Source: Aplectana chamaeleonis (Eukaryota; Nematoda; Chromadorea; Rhabditida; Cosmocercidae). Taken from it: a stretch of DNA of 64,000 nt. Positions 51,541 through 63,053 of the stretch are shown here, in pieces. Every line of letters begins with the position of its first letter. Position 1 is the first letter of the stretch. The position numbers and the translations under genes were made by a program. Under the pieces are notes generated by a model. It did not search any database. It worked only from the letters and a program-made list of their open reading frames with translations, and was not told the origin of the DNA. The DNA is taken from NCBI GenBank assembly GCA_029168955.1, contig JAPDOI010000288.1, forward strand, positions 372,001 to 436,000, read 5' to 3'.

Positions 51541-52750
51541 TTGAGTAGTGTTTCAGCAGAGTGATTTCTTTCTTTCCGGGGAACGGAAGCGGTATATGTG
51601 GTAAACTTTGGAGCGAATTTAAATGTATAATATAATCCTTGTTTGCGATGAAGTATTTCATAGAATGAAGGTCGCGAATATGAATGAAAAACGATGGGAT
51701 CTTTGATTGTTTTGTATCACACAGAGATTAGAGTAAGGGATCAAAGTCACTGCTGTAACACAAATGACCGGAAATTGTCGGTACGGGCGAATTTCGGATA
51801 CATCTAGACCTTGTCGTGGCCGTACCCGTAAGGTACTATCGTATGGGTAGGGAATACCTGACATCCGAAAACCCAGTCTCAAAGCCCCAATTTACGCATA
51901 CCCTAGCGCACGTTAGGATGCACATTGAACAAACAAATATATTAAAGGCACAAATATCCTCAGATATGAATTTTGAGATTTTCATGTAATTGTGTAGAAG
52001 ACCCCTCCAGTATAACAAGTGCCAAGTGCGAGATCTTAATTCCTCCAAATAAGCGAGATATAGGCGACCACCACGGGCCCGACCCCCTTCGCTCACCACC
52101 ACAGGCCCGGCCCCCTAACAGACTTTCGGACTCGATAGCTGCTTCATGGATGAATGAATCTCATCAAGTCGTCGTTCTTCAGTCCATTGCCGTACTGTCT
52201 CCTTCGCTCTCGCGCAATGATTGCGAATGAAGAGAAATACAGGCCTGAGACAACTCGTCCACCAATTTTTCACCCTCAGATTCTAGGCATCTTTGAAGAG
52301 CCATAACTCTGTTCAAAGGGGGTCATGGACGATATCAGAAATACCACGGTGATCAGCGTGTGACTCTCTCCAAGATAAGCATGAAATCTGAAAATCAATT
52401 TTCTGGGTGTCCTGTGCCTTTAATGAGGCTACAAATTTTGAGTTGTTTTTATACCCGATTCATACTGGATATGGGAAACTTGAGGTTTCCTGAGAAAATC
52501 GCTCCACTAATTTTGAAGGGCATACACTTTGCGGGCTACAGTTGTAGGGGGCCGAGCAGCGAACATACCGCGATTCCGCGTGGTACTTCGCTTTTTGGAG
52601 GTAGTGTTCACGACTGGAATCGTAGATTACTTATTAATGTTTTTGCGTGGGAAAGTCCACGAAGTAGAGGATAATAGCCTGAAAATTAGTTAGCTGGTGG
52701 AACTTGGCGAATCTCTAACAGGGTAGGTCCTGCAAAGACTCAGTTTAGCG
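51541..52750. other. Upstream of the Kunitz gene, no other gene
   Basis: A TATA-like TTATATTATA reads toward the Kunitz gene about 90 bp upstream of its ATG (minus strand). 52270-52420 is a diverged repeat also found at 8850-8960 (GATCAGCGTGTGACTCTCTCC). A single MITE end (GGTAGTGTTCACGA) lies at about 52600. Confidence 0.45.
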
Positions 52751-52963
52751 GTGGCGTGTATAACGGCTCTGTGCGGCTTTTTCCGGGTACAGTGTACCAC
52801 AGGAGTCAACACCAATACTTTTGAAGAAGAACGATTACGTTCTCCGTTAAAGGACACATGTCACATTTTTAATGCGTTAATCCAAAGCGAAATGGCAATC
52901 AAGGATGTCAGCGCGGAGTGCTTTTGCCGATCACGCAAACCATCTATCCTCAAGTGAATGCAG

Positions 52964-53208
52964 TGACGAAAACATCGTTTGCGATTCCATCCAGAGAGCT
53001 CTACCTTGGGGCAGACAGTGATGGACTGGTTTTCCAACATAAAACGCCACTCATCGCTATTTCGAGCAATTTCGCTAGTACTCATCTGTGTTATAGTGAG
53101 TGCATTGAATTTAATTTATGATTTTCTTCGTAATGTTTTTTTCCGCTTTGTATCACACACTGGTAAATTTAAGATCTACAATGGGACTCTGTTTATCCAG
53201 GAGAATCG
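52964..53208 (+). pseudogene. Membrane-anchor exon pair, copy 1 (probably broken)
   Basis: Exon 1 ends at 53095 (phase 0, donor GTGAGT); intron of 78 bp; exon 2 53174-53208 (35 nt, phase 2 exit, donor GTAACA). The product reads QTVMDWFSNIKRHSSLFR then a short hydrophobic run (AISLVLICVI) and IYNGTLFIQENR, a type II signal-anchor layout. It matches copy 2 at 57889-58148 in frame, with changes mostly at third positions, equal exon 2 length and equal intron length. The frame upstream has a TGA where copy 2 has an ordinary codon, so this copy is likely a pseudogene unless it starts later. Following exons were not found. Confidence 0.4.
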
Positions 53209-53343
53209 GTAACATTTTTCCTATTATAATACTTACGGGCAGACTTCAGTATTAATGCTCTGGTTTAACGCTCACTAAAATGATTGACCGCGAAGCGTGC
53301 CGGTAAATCATGCCGAATGAGCTTGGAGTGCAGGGTCACTCAA

Positions 53344-53810
53344 AGGCGGTGTTCACAATCAAAATGATGTCCGAGTTCGACTCAAAAAGGGGGTTGTTTG
53401 GTCGTGAGTTAGCGAATAGGTAACGAACAGCGAAGAAAAACGCTCAGAATAAGCTGAAATAGCGGAACCTTACGTACGCACTGGTTCAGGGCGCGGACGA
53501 GCTTACGCGCCTTGCTAGTTTCCGCAAGCGCGCGCTGGTGGCGAAATGTGCGCGAACCAATCTGCCTGGACGTGACAGGGTTGCTTGGCAACTTGCCATT
53601 GAAAACGTCCGCAGCGCCACAAGCTCGTCAGAATGGGGGGCGGGCGGGCTAAGCAGGCGTAATGGGCTAAGGAAATCTTAACTTTGCGACCGTTTTTTAT
53701 CGAGTTAGGCCCGTTTTCGCTGCTTTCTTCGACCTCATCCCCTCCAGCACCTGCCAGCGTAGTTTTTAACAATGAAAACACGAAAACGAGATTCATTGTG
53801 AACACTGCCT
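53344..53810. mobile_element. TTAA-type MITE with eroded flanks, 467 bp
   Basis: The left end AGGCGGTGTTCACAATC is preceded by TCAA; the right end GATTCATTGTGAACACTGCCT is followed by TTAG. The two flanks look like mutated TTAA copies. It lies just downstream of the first membrane-exon pair. No coding sequence was seen. Confidence 0.78.
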
Positions 53811-54529
53811 TTAGTGTAAGGTAAGGCAGAGTCCATTCTCCGTAGAGGGGCGCGAGTGCGTAAATTCGATGCTGGTTGGTGCCACACGATTTGCGAGCTG
53901 CTGGAGCCGCGTTTACACCTCCATTGCTGTGCCGAACGGTGACATAAATTGATGAGTATCGATCAACACCGCGTCGCGCGTCGACCCGTATTGAAAGGGT
54001 CGCTAGGCGACTGAAGTATAAACATGGCCTGAGGTGCGTTCAATCCCGCGATCTCTCTTTAAGACGAATCCGTATGGCAGCGTCCACCCCTCAGGGTACT
54101 GCACGAGGTGTGGGCCGGCCAGATTTGCTCAGACTCCCCCTCTAATGGCGATTTTGCTCAGACCCCCCCCCCAGGAACGTTAGTAGGTCAGTTTTTGACC
54201 GTTTTCTCCCACCCCCACCAAGAGCTGAAGTGTTCAAGCAGTTTATCTAGAAGGTTTACATTCCTCTAACGTTTCACTGCAGTTAAATTTCTCTTGTCGT
54301 ATTCAAATGGTAAGTATAAAATTGTCAAATGGTGAAAAACCAAAATTGGCAGCTCGAAGCCGATGCTTTGCCTCTAAATTCCGATGTTTGAGAGGACGAG
54401 AGCCAAACATCGCTCATGGCATTTACGTGGAGAGGAGCTGAAAGTGCAAAAGTATATGTAACTGGTAACAGCCTGTGCGGTGTAATAAAATGCGGCTGTT
54501 ACAAAAACGGTTCGATTCCGCTGTAAGTC

Positions 54530-55690
54530 CGTATTCCTTTTTGAGTCACGAGAGTAGGATATTCGAGCCAAGCGTGATTGATTTACAAAGTATACCAACT
54601 GTCACAGTCTAAGATGGACGCTGAAAGGCGCTATAGTATGCGGGATCACACCTTTCTCAGGTGCGGTCCCACCGGAAGTCGACACTTTCCAAACCTAGGT
54701 GTCAAGGGAGTAGGATATTTGAGTCCAGCGTAGTTTTTTCACTTGGTATTCTCACTTTCAACGTCCAACATGGATGCTGAGCACCGCTACAGTATGAGGC
54801 CACACACTTTTCTCAGGTGTGGTCCCGCCGAAAAGGGGCATTTTCGAAAATTAGGTGTCACGAGGGTAGGATATTTGAGTCCAGCGTCGTCAATTTACTC
54901 TTTCGACTTGTTTTGACCATCTCAGAAGAACACCGACGACCGCTACATGGGTAGCGCTAGACGATGAAAGAATCGGGAGTCTTTAAAAAAGTAGGTTTTC
55001 GGGAACGTTGTAGGTTAAGTGCTGAACGAGTTATTTGGAAAAATCCTGGCTTTGAGTAACTAGACTTTATACTCTATCGTCTGATGCTTCCCTCACCTCT
55101 CGAGAAAGCCTTTGAAGAAAATTTACTAGGTGTGGGTTCTTCTTTAAAATGCACCGAGGGCACACAGCTGGGCCCACACCTAAGTACTCAGAAAACGCGA
55201 AAAATGTTGCAAAACCCACACCAGGAAATTTCTCTTCAGAGGCCTTCTCCGGGGGTGCGGGTGGTCTTAAACGGTAGAGTTTGGAGCGTAGTTTCTTAAA
55301 GCTAGGATTTTCCAGGTACCTTATTTAGAACATAAGTTACTGCAGTTTTAAAACCCAAATTTATGTTCGTGGACTTTTTTTGGGAACCGATTCGTGGAAA
55401 CAATTTTTTCATCGTCTCCGGCTCTACATGTAGCGGTCTTCGGCGTTTCACTGAGATGATGAAGGTTTGTACTCAGGGTGAATCGACCACGGTGGACTCA
55501 AATCTCCTACTTTCATGACTCCTAGTTCTCAAAATTGAAGACTTTCGGTGGGACCACCTCTGAGAAATGTGTGATCCCATATTCTGTCACTGTCCTCAGC
55601 GTTCATCTGCTGAGATGGTGAGAAATTGTATCTAGGGTGAATCGATGACGCTCAACTCAAATATCAACTCTCGTGACTCATGGAAACCAT
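54530..55690. repeat. Near-palindromic satellite of about 1.15 kb
   Basis: The left arm has at least three degenerate units of about 150-170 bp, each with GTAGGATATTTGAGTCCAGCG-like and TTTCTCAGGTG(T/C)GGTCC cores (starts near 54545, 54712 and 54858). The right arm (55.4-55.69 kb) has the same units inverted (CTCAAATCTCCTAC, GGGACCACCTCTGAGAAA). The inner segments also pair (AGGTGTGGGTT against AACCCACACC), with the centre near 55165. Non-coding. Confidence 0.8.
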
Positions 55691-56464
55691 TTGCAGAAAT
55701 CATTCAACATTTAGTCGTCAAACTGCTTTGAACTTTTTACATGCTGGATTCACATGTCTTGTCTATTATTCTGAGAAGATATTTACTTCACCCTAGACTT
55801 CCTAATTGAACTCCGCGACTCGCAAATCAGGTAAATCAGCCTTTTTGTTAAATCGCAATTTATATTTGAAATCCACGTGAAAAACTGCTCCTGACGGTTT
55901 TTACTCACAAACACGTTAGTTCATTTTGTCTTCGTCCAAAGATCAGACCCCCGCTTCCACCCCTCCGGAGCTCAGACCCCCCTGTGAGGTCCCACATCGC
56001 GCCGAACCCTGCCACCCCTTGAGGGTGCGTGATTGCGAAACATCGATGATGATCATCTGCACAGGGATAGGGGCTCTCTACACACCGAGGGAGGAGTTGC
56101 CCCATTTTCGCAGTTCGAAGCGTCACGCTACTCAATGCAAGCGAAGTGGTCCCGAGTGGAATTAGAGCCGCAAAAGGGGAACAACTTCTCCCTTGGTGTG
56201 TAGAGAGCCCCTGTCCCATGTGCACACGTTTTCCTAGCTGCTCAAGTTCGCTCGCTCTGAGACTTCTGCCTGCGATTGCTATGATTTCCTTATGTTAGTG
56301 TTAGAGTCTTATCTCAGTTAAGGCCCCCCTTTTCAATTTCCATTTCAGAACGAGCACGTTTACGACGGAAGAAGAAGGCAGCGGCAAAAAAACCGAGAGC
56401 AACGACCAACGGACGATTATTGACTGGGCACAAATGAGGACTCGCCCAATGTTGGAGCCCTTAA
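55691..56464. other. Non-genic, with a short foldback
   Basis: 56063-56222 is a hairpin: GGGGCTCTCTACACACCGAGG faces CCTTGGTGTGTAGAGAGCCCC, with arms of about 60 bp. C-rich runs occur near 55950. No coding sequence supported. Confidence 0.6.
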
Positions 56465-56942
56465 AGGCAGTGTCCACGATAAAAACCATGTCTGATTTTT
56501 TGGTGGACATCGGCAGCTGCGGGGCCTAGCGGAACCCTAACGTTGAAAAAACTGAGAGAAATAAGCTCGGAACGGTCCCCTACGGCCCCAAAGTTGGACA
56601 CCCATCAGCTCATCACCCCCAGATGCACTTTCCACGCCCACCGACGTGAAAAAATGAATGCTCGAGATTGTTAGATGAGCGAATAGCCCCTTTCTTCCCT
56701 TAATTCTCAAGCTCTCTCTCTCTCTCTACTCAGGTCAGCTCGCATACATCGGCTGTAAAAGACGGAAGTTACAAGCCTTGGACAACTCGTCCATCATGTT
56801 TCCTTAGCTCAGTATTTGAGGGACCATAACTCCGTTCCCAGAAGATCTTGTACGATTTCAGAGATATCATTGGAATCAGCATGAAGCCGTTTTCAAGATA
56901 GGGGGAAAAACAGAAAAACGATTTCCATCGTGAACACTGCCT
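56465..56942. mobile_element. TTAA-flanked MITE, family A copy 3 (inverted), 478 bp
   Basis: TTAA at 56461-56464 and 56943-56946. The ends are AGGCAGTGTCCACGAT and ATCGTGAACACTGCCT. It is the reverse complement of family A at 6735 and 7272; for example GGAATCAGCATGAAGCCG faces the CCCATGCTGATTCC block. Confidence 0.9.
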
Positions 56943-56946
56943 TTAA

Positions 56947-57888
56947 CGATGAACCCTTCATTGGAATAAAACGATGTTAACACAGGCCCTTCGGCCATCA
57001 AACCTCGGACCAGTCCAAGACATTATCGTAGTTTATATGAATTTCTGTTCACCCAAACAACGAAGCAACATTTTCACCTCGCCACAGCCTGAGCAAATAA
57101 TATGCGAGGGTTTGAAATTTTGGTCGGGACTCCCTGCTCCCGGTTTCGCAGGCGTATTTATACTATCGCCGCTCAACATTCTACCGTGATGATATGTGAC
57201 AACGTGTAGTGACCATCGGCTTATGTCCAAACTACCAAGTGTAGCGACCAGTTGCGGTGTCAGGACTAGGCTATGGGTGATGGTATTAGGGTGTCAAAAG
57301 ACTTACAGCTCCCTTATTTTTGGCCGGTCGAAGCACGGCTTATCGGGCTTATCATGTCAAAATCTCTTTACCACTGTTATATTTTGCCATCACCGACCGC
57401 TCCGCTGCTACTCCGCCTGGACTCATCCGAGCAAGCTAGGCTTTAGAAACGGCGAGTATGGCAGAGGCGCAGAGAGGCATCAGTGCGCCGTCCAATGGGG
57501 CGCCATCTCTACTCCCTTTCGTTTTGCCCAGCCCTACCCTCTTCTACCACCTAGCGACCATCACTCTCACGCCGCACTGCCAGCCTATAGCTTCCCGTCA
57601 TCGCGTCGATCACTGGAATTCTGAAGATCCTTATTAACTTCGTTTCCTACAAGCCCAAGTGGCGATGTGACGCCCTAAGCAAACTAAAGCAGCGAAAGCA
57701 TCATTGATGACTGCTGTACGACATGGGTCGATACGAACAGTTTTGATAATATCTTCAACGCGGCGAATACGATCGGAGTTAATGCATACAGATGTCGTAT
57801 AATGGATGCGTGAAACTAATGTGGAATGGCCATCAAGAATGTCAGCATGTAGTACAGCCATCCTTACAATTCATCTGTTCCGATCAGA
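56947..57888. other. No confidently supported gene
   Basis: A 142-codon plus frame (57196-57624) and a 75-codon minus frame (57634-57861) are open, but neither has a recognised motif. The minus frame has partial similarity to sequence antisense to membrane-exon copy 1 (ADILDGH-like), so it may belong to the duplicated segment. Confidence 0.4.
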
Positions 57889-58148
57889 ATGCGCTGTAGA
57901 AGACGTCGCTCAGAAATCTGTCCAACCAGCTCTATTTCTGAACAGCCAGTAATGCACTGGCTCCTCAAAATCAGATACCACTTGTCACTATTCCGCGCTA
58001 TTTCGCTAATATTCGTTTTGTCGTTCTGTGTAATAGTAAGTGTATTTATCAACTCTAAAGCATTCTCGCAATAGTTTTCTTCCTAATTCGACAGCAAATT
58101 CCATAAGTTTCAGATCTACAAACCAGATTTGTTTCACAGCGTAAATCG
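57889..58148 (+). CDS. Membrane-anchor exon pair, copy 2 (5' end of a candidate gene)
   Basis: Exon 1 57889-58035 (49 codons from ATG, donor GTAAGT), intron 58036-58113 (78 bp, TTTCAG acceptor), exon 2 58114-58148 (35 nt, donor GTAAAT). The N-terminus is very basic (RCRRRR), then VMHWLLKIRYHLSLFR, a hydrophobic run AISLIFVLSFCVI, and IYKPDLFHSVNR. This is the layout of type II Golgi or ER membrane proteins, for example glycosyltransferases, but no catalytic exon was found, so the function is unknown. An overlapping antisense frame exists and shares third positions with this one; the conserved splice pair favours the plus strand. Confidence 0.4.
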
Positions 58149-59674
58149 GTAAATTTTTTTCACTTGTCTCTGGGAGGTGTTCACAGTTGCTGTAAAGGGG
58201 TCTGCAGAGTTTCAGTCGCGGCGTTGCTCGCAGCGCTAAGTGATGCAATATTGATCACGTTCGGCGATGAACGCGGCGTTAAGGCCGAGGAGGAGGCGCC
58301 GCAGATGGAATGGCGCCGCGACAACCCTGCCTCACTACCAGCGAGCGGCAACCGGCGCCGCGACGATAATTCTCGGAGACATATTTGCCGCGAGCCTGGC
58401 GCTCGGCTACCACTCGCCAGTCACTGTGAAGGGGACTGACGAGTTGAAGTGCGACCGGTGAGTGGTCGTCGAGCGTCAAACTTGACACAATGACAAAAAT
58501 GTTTTAAAACATTATCAGGTAACAGATATTGCCTCACCCAGCGTTATTCGTCACTGCCAGCAACGCCGCGACTTGCACCACCCAGCGCTGTTCGTCGCTG
58601 CGAGCAAACGGAACCGACAATAGGGTACCTTTCTTAATTGAACTCTGCAAGCGCCTTGGCTCTCGGCGACCATTCGCCGGCCACTGTTACTCTGCAGACC
58701 CCCCAATGAAACTGTTCCAACCTTGTCACGCGCACCGCGTCACGTTCTGTTCAAGCAGAGCAATGATGGAGAATGGGGGTGCCAAGCAGCAGGAAATGGG
58801 TGGCGCGTGCTATAGCGGTTACACAGTGACCTTGGAAATCGCTTTGTTTGTCACGAAGCCGGTGGCTCACGGAGCAACACGGCTTTGGAGGGGCGACGGC
58901 AAATATAATAATTTGAAGCATTTGCATCGCCGGAAAGAGACGCCATATCAAGGTCTGACTATGCCGCCGATCTCACGCCTTGCGATGGTTTTATTGAATA
59001 ATCTTGAAGTGGGAGATTATCAAGTTCATTGCTTTTGAGACACTGAAAATGTGGGAAGCGCACGCTATGGCAATTTCAGTCACAACATTCTCCTCGACAG
59101 GATGTGTTCTTCTGACGAGCCGTCGCGGTGTTACGCTGTATACGACGCTCTTCAAGATGGGTGAGACCTTAAACATTATTCTTTTCAATTCACTCCTTGC
59201 ACAAGAGCGGCGTCCCGAACGGGTGTAAATGCTTTAACTATATGTATCGCGCCTGAACTGCGCAAAGTAGGTGAGAGGTAATGAAGCAGTACCAAGAGGT
59301 CGACGAAGCTTTGTTCAGAGTGTCCGCGCCTTAGTTTCGTTTTGGTAGAAACAGCAATCCGAGAAAAGATGATTGGTCAGGATGCCGTGGGAAAAGTGGG
59401 AAAAGATGAAGGTTCCCTCCATGTTTTCCCGATTTTTTTTTCATTCAACATTTTTGATTTTTAATTTACAATTTTGAAAAGAAGTGGCTCTGTATGAAAT
59501 GATCTGGTGAAGTCGTAACATTCCTCGAGCCACCCCGAATTTCGGGAGATCACGGAATGAGTTTGAATTAAGGACCTGTTTTCGTTCGTAAATTTTTTGT
59601 CGGCGCACGGATGTGGAGCTGAAAGTTTGAACAAGGGAGAGTCAGCATAAGGTCAAAGGTATACTTTGTCGCTG
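58149..59674. other. G+C-rich repeat and unassigned DNA
   Basis: 58150-58700 carries two or more copies of the GCGGCGTTG / CTCGGCGACCATTCGCC repeat seen at 18.0-18.7 kb. A 169-codon plus frame (58529-59038) has no recognisable domain and overlaps this repeat. A block near 58.78-58.87 kb recurs in degenerate form near 59.05-59.13 kb. Confidence 0.45.
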
Positions 59675-59861
59675 TCATGAGCGACAGTCATGACATTTAG
59701 CACAAATCGTGGCGGGACCAGCATAGAAGCAACGGCACTGGCCGTCGTAGGAACAGTTGTCGCGTGTCCGTCGCAGCGACGTGTCGCGGAGGGCTGACAT
59801 ACTGCAAATGTGCCGATTCCTGTCGTTGCCACTGTCGCTGTCGCAGTGCGCTGTATCGGCA
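59675..59861 (-). CDS. Candidate terminal exon of a cysteine-rich secreted protein
   Basis: Minus strand, acceptor CCTATAG before 59861, 62 codons to TGA. It encodes eight cysteines (HCDSDSGND, HICSMS, DNCSYDGQCRCF, TICAKCHDCRS). The density and even count suggest disulphide-rich extracellular protein, but I recognise no named domain. The upstream sequence is a short-word satellite, so other exons would lie beyond 60.2 kb. A piece of it (GACACGCGACAACTGTT region) is repeated in the opposite orientation at 60965-61005. Confidence 0.3.
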
Positions 59862-59879
59862 CTATAGGTGTACAATTTC

Positions 59880-60160
59880 AAAAAAAAAATGTCGAACGAA
59901 CGAAATTTGAGAAGTTGTCGCTGAAGCAGTTTCGAACGAACGAAAAATGAAAAAAAATTCGTTCGAAAAAATTTCGGACAAACAATTTTCGAAAAACTTT
60001 CGAAATTTTGGAGTTTGAACGAGCGAGTTTCGAGACGACGGAAATTCGATTTTTTTTTCGATATTCGTTTCAAATTTCGCTTCTTTTTCGAATTTCGTTC
60101 GAAGTTTAGGATTTATCGATACTCCTTTGGAATTCCGGATCTTTTTTTCGAAACAGGGCA
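59880..60160. repeat. Short-word island, TTCGAACGAACGAA type
   Basis: Degenerate CGAACGAACGAAA / TTTCGTTCGAA words throughout, AT-rich. Open frames of about 100-130 codons here (minus strand) are low-complexity and not genes. Equivalent islands lie at 60540-60940 and 63826-64000. Confidence 0.8.
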
Positions 60161-60539
60161 CACGATTTATTTACAACGCACAGTCAGAAAATGAATATTC
60201 CGCACGAGTTTGATTTGTATTTACTCAAGTCGCGAGTACATATGATTAGCATTTCTCCCTTATTCCCAGCAAATCGAAGTGATGCTTATTGCGCCGATAA
60301 TGTCGAAGTCTCCTTATCAGTGTTATATTCTGCCATGTTGGTTGCATTTATTCTATGTAATTTAACTATGCAGGCTAGACCTGTAATGAACAAATCCAAA
60401 TGACGAATCGCTCCGCAGCTTACTCCGCGTGGACTCAGAGCAAGAAAGACTTCACACTCTCCGATCCAGAGCACAATTTATTCGAGCAGGCGAGTTGTTC
60501 GCTCACGCTCACGACAACTCATCTCCGAGGAATAACGAA

Positions 60540-60940
60540 ATAGCGTAATCTAGGGATTCGAAAAGCGTTCTCAAAATCGAACGAATATTTAAAAAAAACG
60601 AACAATCAGATCTCGAACGAAAGTAAAATGAAAAAATTTCCTTCAAAAAAAAAAATCGAGCGAGCGAAAATCGGGAAAAAAACTTACGACGAAATTTCGA
60701 ACCAACGAATTTTGAAAGAAAATTTGTTCGATGAAATATCGAACGATCGCAATTTGAAAAAAAATTCGTTCCACGAAATTTCGAACGAACCAATTTTGAA
60801 AAAGAATTGTTCGATGAACTATCGAAAGATCGCGATTCGAAAAAAAATTGCTCGACAAAATTTCGAATGAGCGAGTTCGAACGAAAAAAAATATTTCGGA
60901 ATTTTTTTCGAAAATTTCGTTTGTGTAAAACTATAATCGG
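60540..60940. repeat. Short-word island, CGAACGAACGAA type, second block
   Basis: Repeated ATTTCGAACGAACGA, GATCGCGA and TTGAAAAAAAATTCG words at irregular spacing. It is the same word family as 59880-60160 in the opposite sense. Non-coding. Confidence 0.8.
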
Positions 60941-61124
60941 TGCATTTTCAGGAAGCTGGTCCTTTGCGACACGTCCCTGCGAGGGACACGCGACAACTGT
61001 TTCTAGGGCCTATTTTACACTTCCATCGCTGGTGGCCGCGATGACATGTTCATCAGATCAACGTGCGATGCGATTTCGATCGATGCTAATGGTAATCATT
61101 AGAGTGAGAACCGAATATTCGAGT

Positions 61125-61510
61125 TCGAATAAATATTCGAATTTTTCGAACCAATTTTTATTCGAACGTTCGAATATTCGAAAAGTGTGAATATTCGAAC
61201 ATTATTCGAATTCGACTATTCGCAAAAGGTGAAAATTCGAAGATTATTCGAATTCGACTATTCGCAAAAGGTGAAAATTCGAACATTATTCGAATTCGAC
61301 TATTCGCAAAAGGTGAAAATTCGAACGTTATTCGAATTCGAGTTTTGGGAAAGGTGAATATTCGAATATTATTCGAATTCGACTATTCGGGAAAGGTGAA
61401 TATTCGAATATTATTCGAATTCGACTATTCGGGAAAGGTGAATATGCGAATATTATTTGAATTCGATTATTCGCAGAGGTGAATATTCGAACGTTATTCC
61501 AATTTGAATA
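61125..61510. repeat. Minisatellite of 41-42 bp units built on ATTCGAATATTCGAA
   Basis: Regular units begin ATTATTCGAATTCGACTATT at about 61201, 61243, 61285, 61327 and 61368 and continue to about 61490, alternating CGCAAAAGGTGAAAA and CGGGAAAGGTGAATA variants. Short repetitive frames inside are artefacts. Confidence 0.92.
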
Positions 61511-61559
61511 CCCGAGCTGGTTTAACAAAAAATATGAAAATCAGCTCTAATGTATGAAG

Positions 61560-62290
61560 GAATCGACATACCTTTCAAGACTGATGTCAGTCTCTTCATT
61601 ACTCCATTGTTCCATTTTCCCGAACGCAAGAACTAAATTTTTTCCCCACACCGTCTGATGAGGCTACTAGGGCGGTTCTAACAGGGGGAGCCATATGGCA
61701 ATCGCACTTGGCCACTCCCATTTTTCCGTGCCGCTGGGTAATGATAACACCAACCATAGCTTCGTTGGGTGGAGCCATGTACTCCACCAACCCTCACCTC
61801 TGGGCAGGTGAAAAGGGAACCTCCATCATTGGGGAAATTGGGAAAACCGGTGACAACCGGTGAAACGCCCCGAGGCACAGGAGGAGATGGGAATACGTTG
61901 GGGTGGGGTTTATCCCTCCGTTGACCAATCACCCACGTCTTAAGGGGTGGAGAGACATCTGTCGATTGGCCGACGGAGCAATAAACTCCGCCCCGTACTC
62001 CGATCTCCCCCCAGTACGCGCCCCGAAAAAGAATGAAAGTCACCCAACATTCATGCAAGTCATTTTCAAGATTGTGTGGCTGTCACTGCCGGTTTTTCGT
62101 CCATAACCTTTTTGTGCTTAGAGATAGAATTCTGCGTCAACTTGTGCTTCCAGTTTGGAAAACTATTCTCGATCCTTCAGCCTAATTCATTTTACGAAAT
62201 ACCGGTTTTTCGCCTATAACTCTTTAACCTGGTGAGGGTTGTTTTTGTAATCTACGTAAAATTCTGGGTCGAATGATATTTAGGACTCCT
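61560..62290. other. Unassigned DNA
   Basis: 61620-62030 is G+C-richer, with GGGTGGAGCCATGTACTCCACC and a 126-codon minus frame (61678-62058) that shows no recognisable domain. The segment could be an unrecognised repeat. Nothing is called. Confidence 0.4.
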
Positions 62291-62299
62291 AACTTTGCT

Positions 62300-62980
62300 C
62301 GCTCCATACTCTGAGAGGATCCCCCGCGATCGTTCACGGATAGAATCTCCGGTTTCTGGTAGGGGCCGAGAGGATTCTAGCATGGGGCTATCGCGCAACG
62401 ATCGCGAAATACTGCTAGTCTCAAACCGAGAGTGTACCGCGTTCGTTCATCGATGCTCCCACGATGCTCTATAGCAAAACCGCGAGGAGTCGAGCCTGGG
62501 CCTATCACGGAACGATTGCGAGATCCTACCAGTTTCAACCTGAGGGCGAATCGCGTCTATACATTGACGTATTCGGGGCGTTACATCGCGGATCCGCGAC
62601 GAACCGAGCTCGGAACTATCGCGGGACGATCGCGAGATTCTTCCAGCCTTCTGATGGTACCGCATCCAGGCCCTCTCGATGTTTCACTCGAGCGAGTGTT
62701 GCCTATCAGATCAACACGAAACTATAAGGTATTGCCCTCGCCGCATTTCGCGCTGCTTTACAAATCTGCACAACATGAGAACGCGGGAGCCGGGGGAGAC
62801 GATCACGGTACCATCGCGGATCGCGAGTGCACCACAGTATTAGCGCGGTAAACCTCTCAACGATCGCGGTATCATCACGGTATGAGAACGAGAATGTCAA
62901 CGGATGAGTCGATTGGGTAACTATCGCGGAACGAACGCGAATCACGGGAGCATCACGGTACTAGCGCAAAAGATTTTCTC
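62300..62980. repeat. Short-word island, CTATCGCGGAACGATCGCGA type
   Basis: About ten degenerate copies of words such as ATCGCGGAACGATCGCGAGA, some inverted, spread over about 680 bp and interleaved with unique sequence. CGATCG and CGCG are far denser than in the flanks. Overlapping frames on both strands (for example 62432-62851) are by-products. Confidence 0.75.
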
Positions 62981-63053
62981 AGAGTAAGCCAGCCGGGTCG
63001 GTGGAGCCGAGCCCCGTTGTTGGCTCCAGCAGAGCTCTGCGCCTCTCATTTAA

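Noticed and set aside
54480..54545. GGTTCGATTCC, an exact tRNA B-box-like sequence
   Set aside because: No matching acceptor stem, A-box or cloverleaf could be folded upstream; the T-stem has a mismatch. At most it is a tRNA-derived fragment.
57634..58052. Minus-strand frames antisense to membrane-exon copy 2 (including ADILDGH and SEIARNSDKW)
   Set aside because: They share third codon positions with the plus frame, so their conservation can be a by-product. Only the plus strand explains the conserved 35-nt second exon and its splice sites. I keep some doubt.
59862..60161. Open frames of about 100-130 codons in the CGAACGAA region
   Set aside because: Low-complexity Phe/Arg/Ser-rich translations of a short-word satellite, with equally open frames on the other strand.
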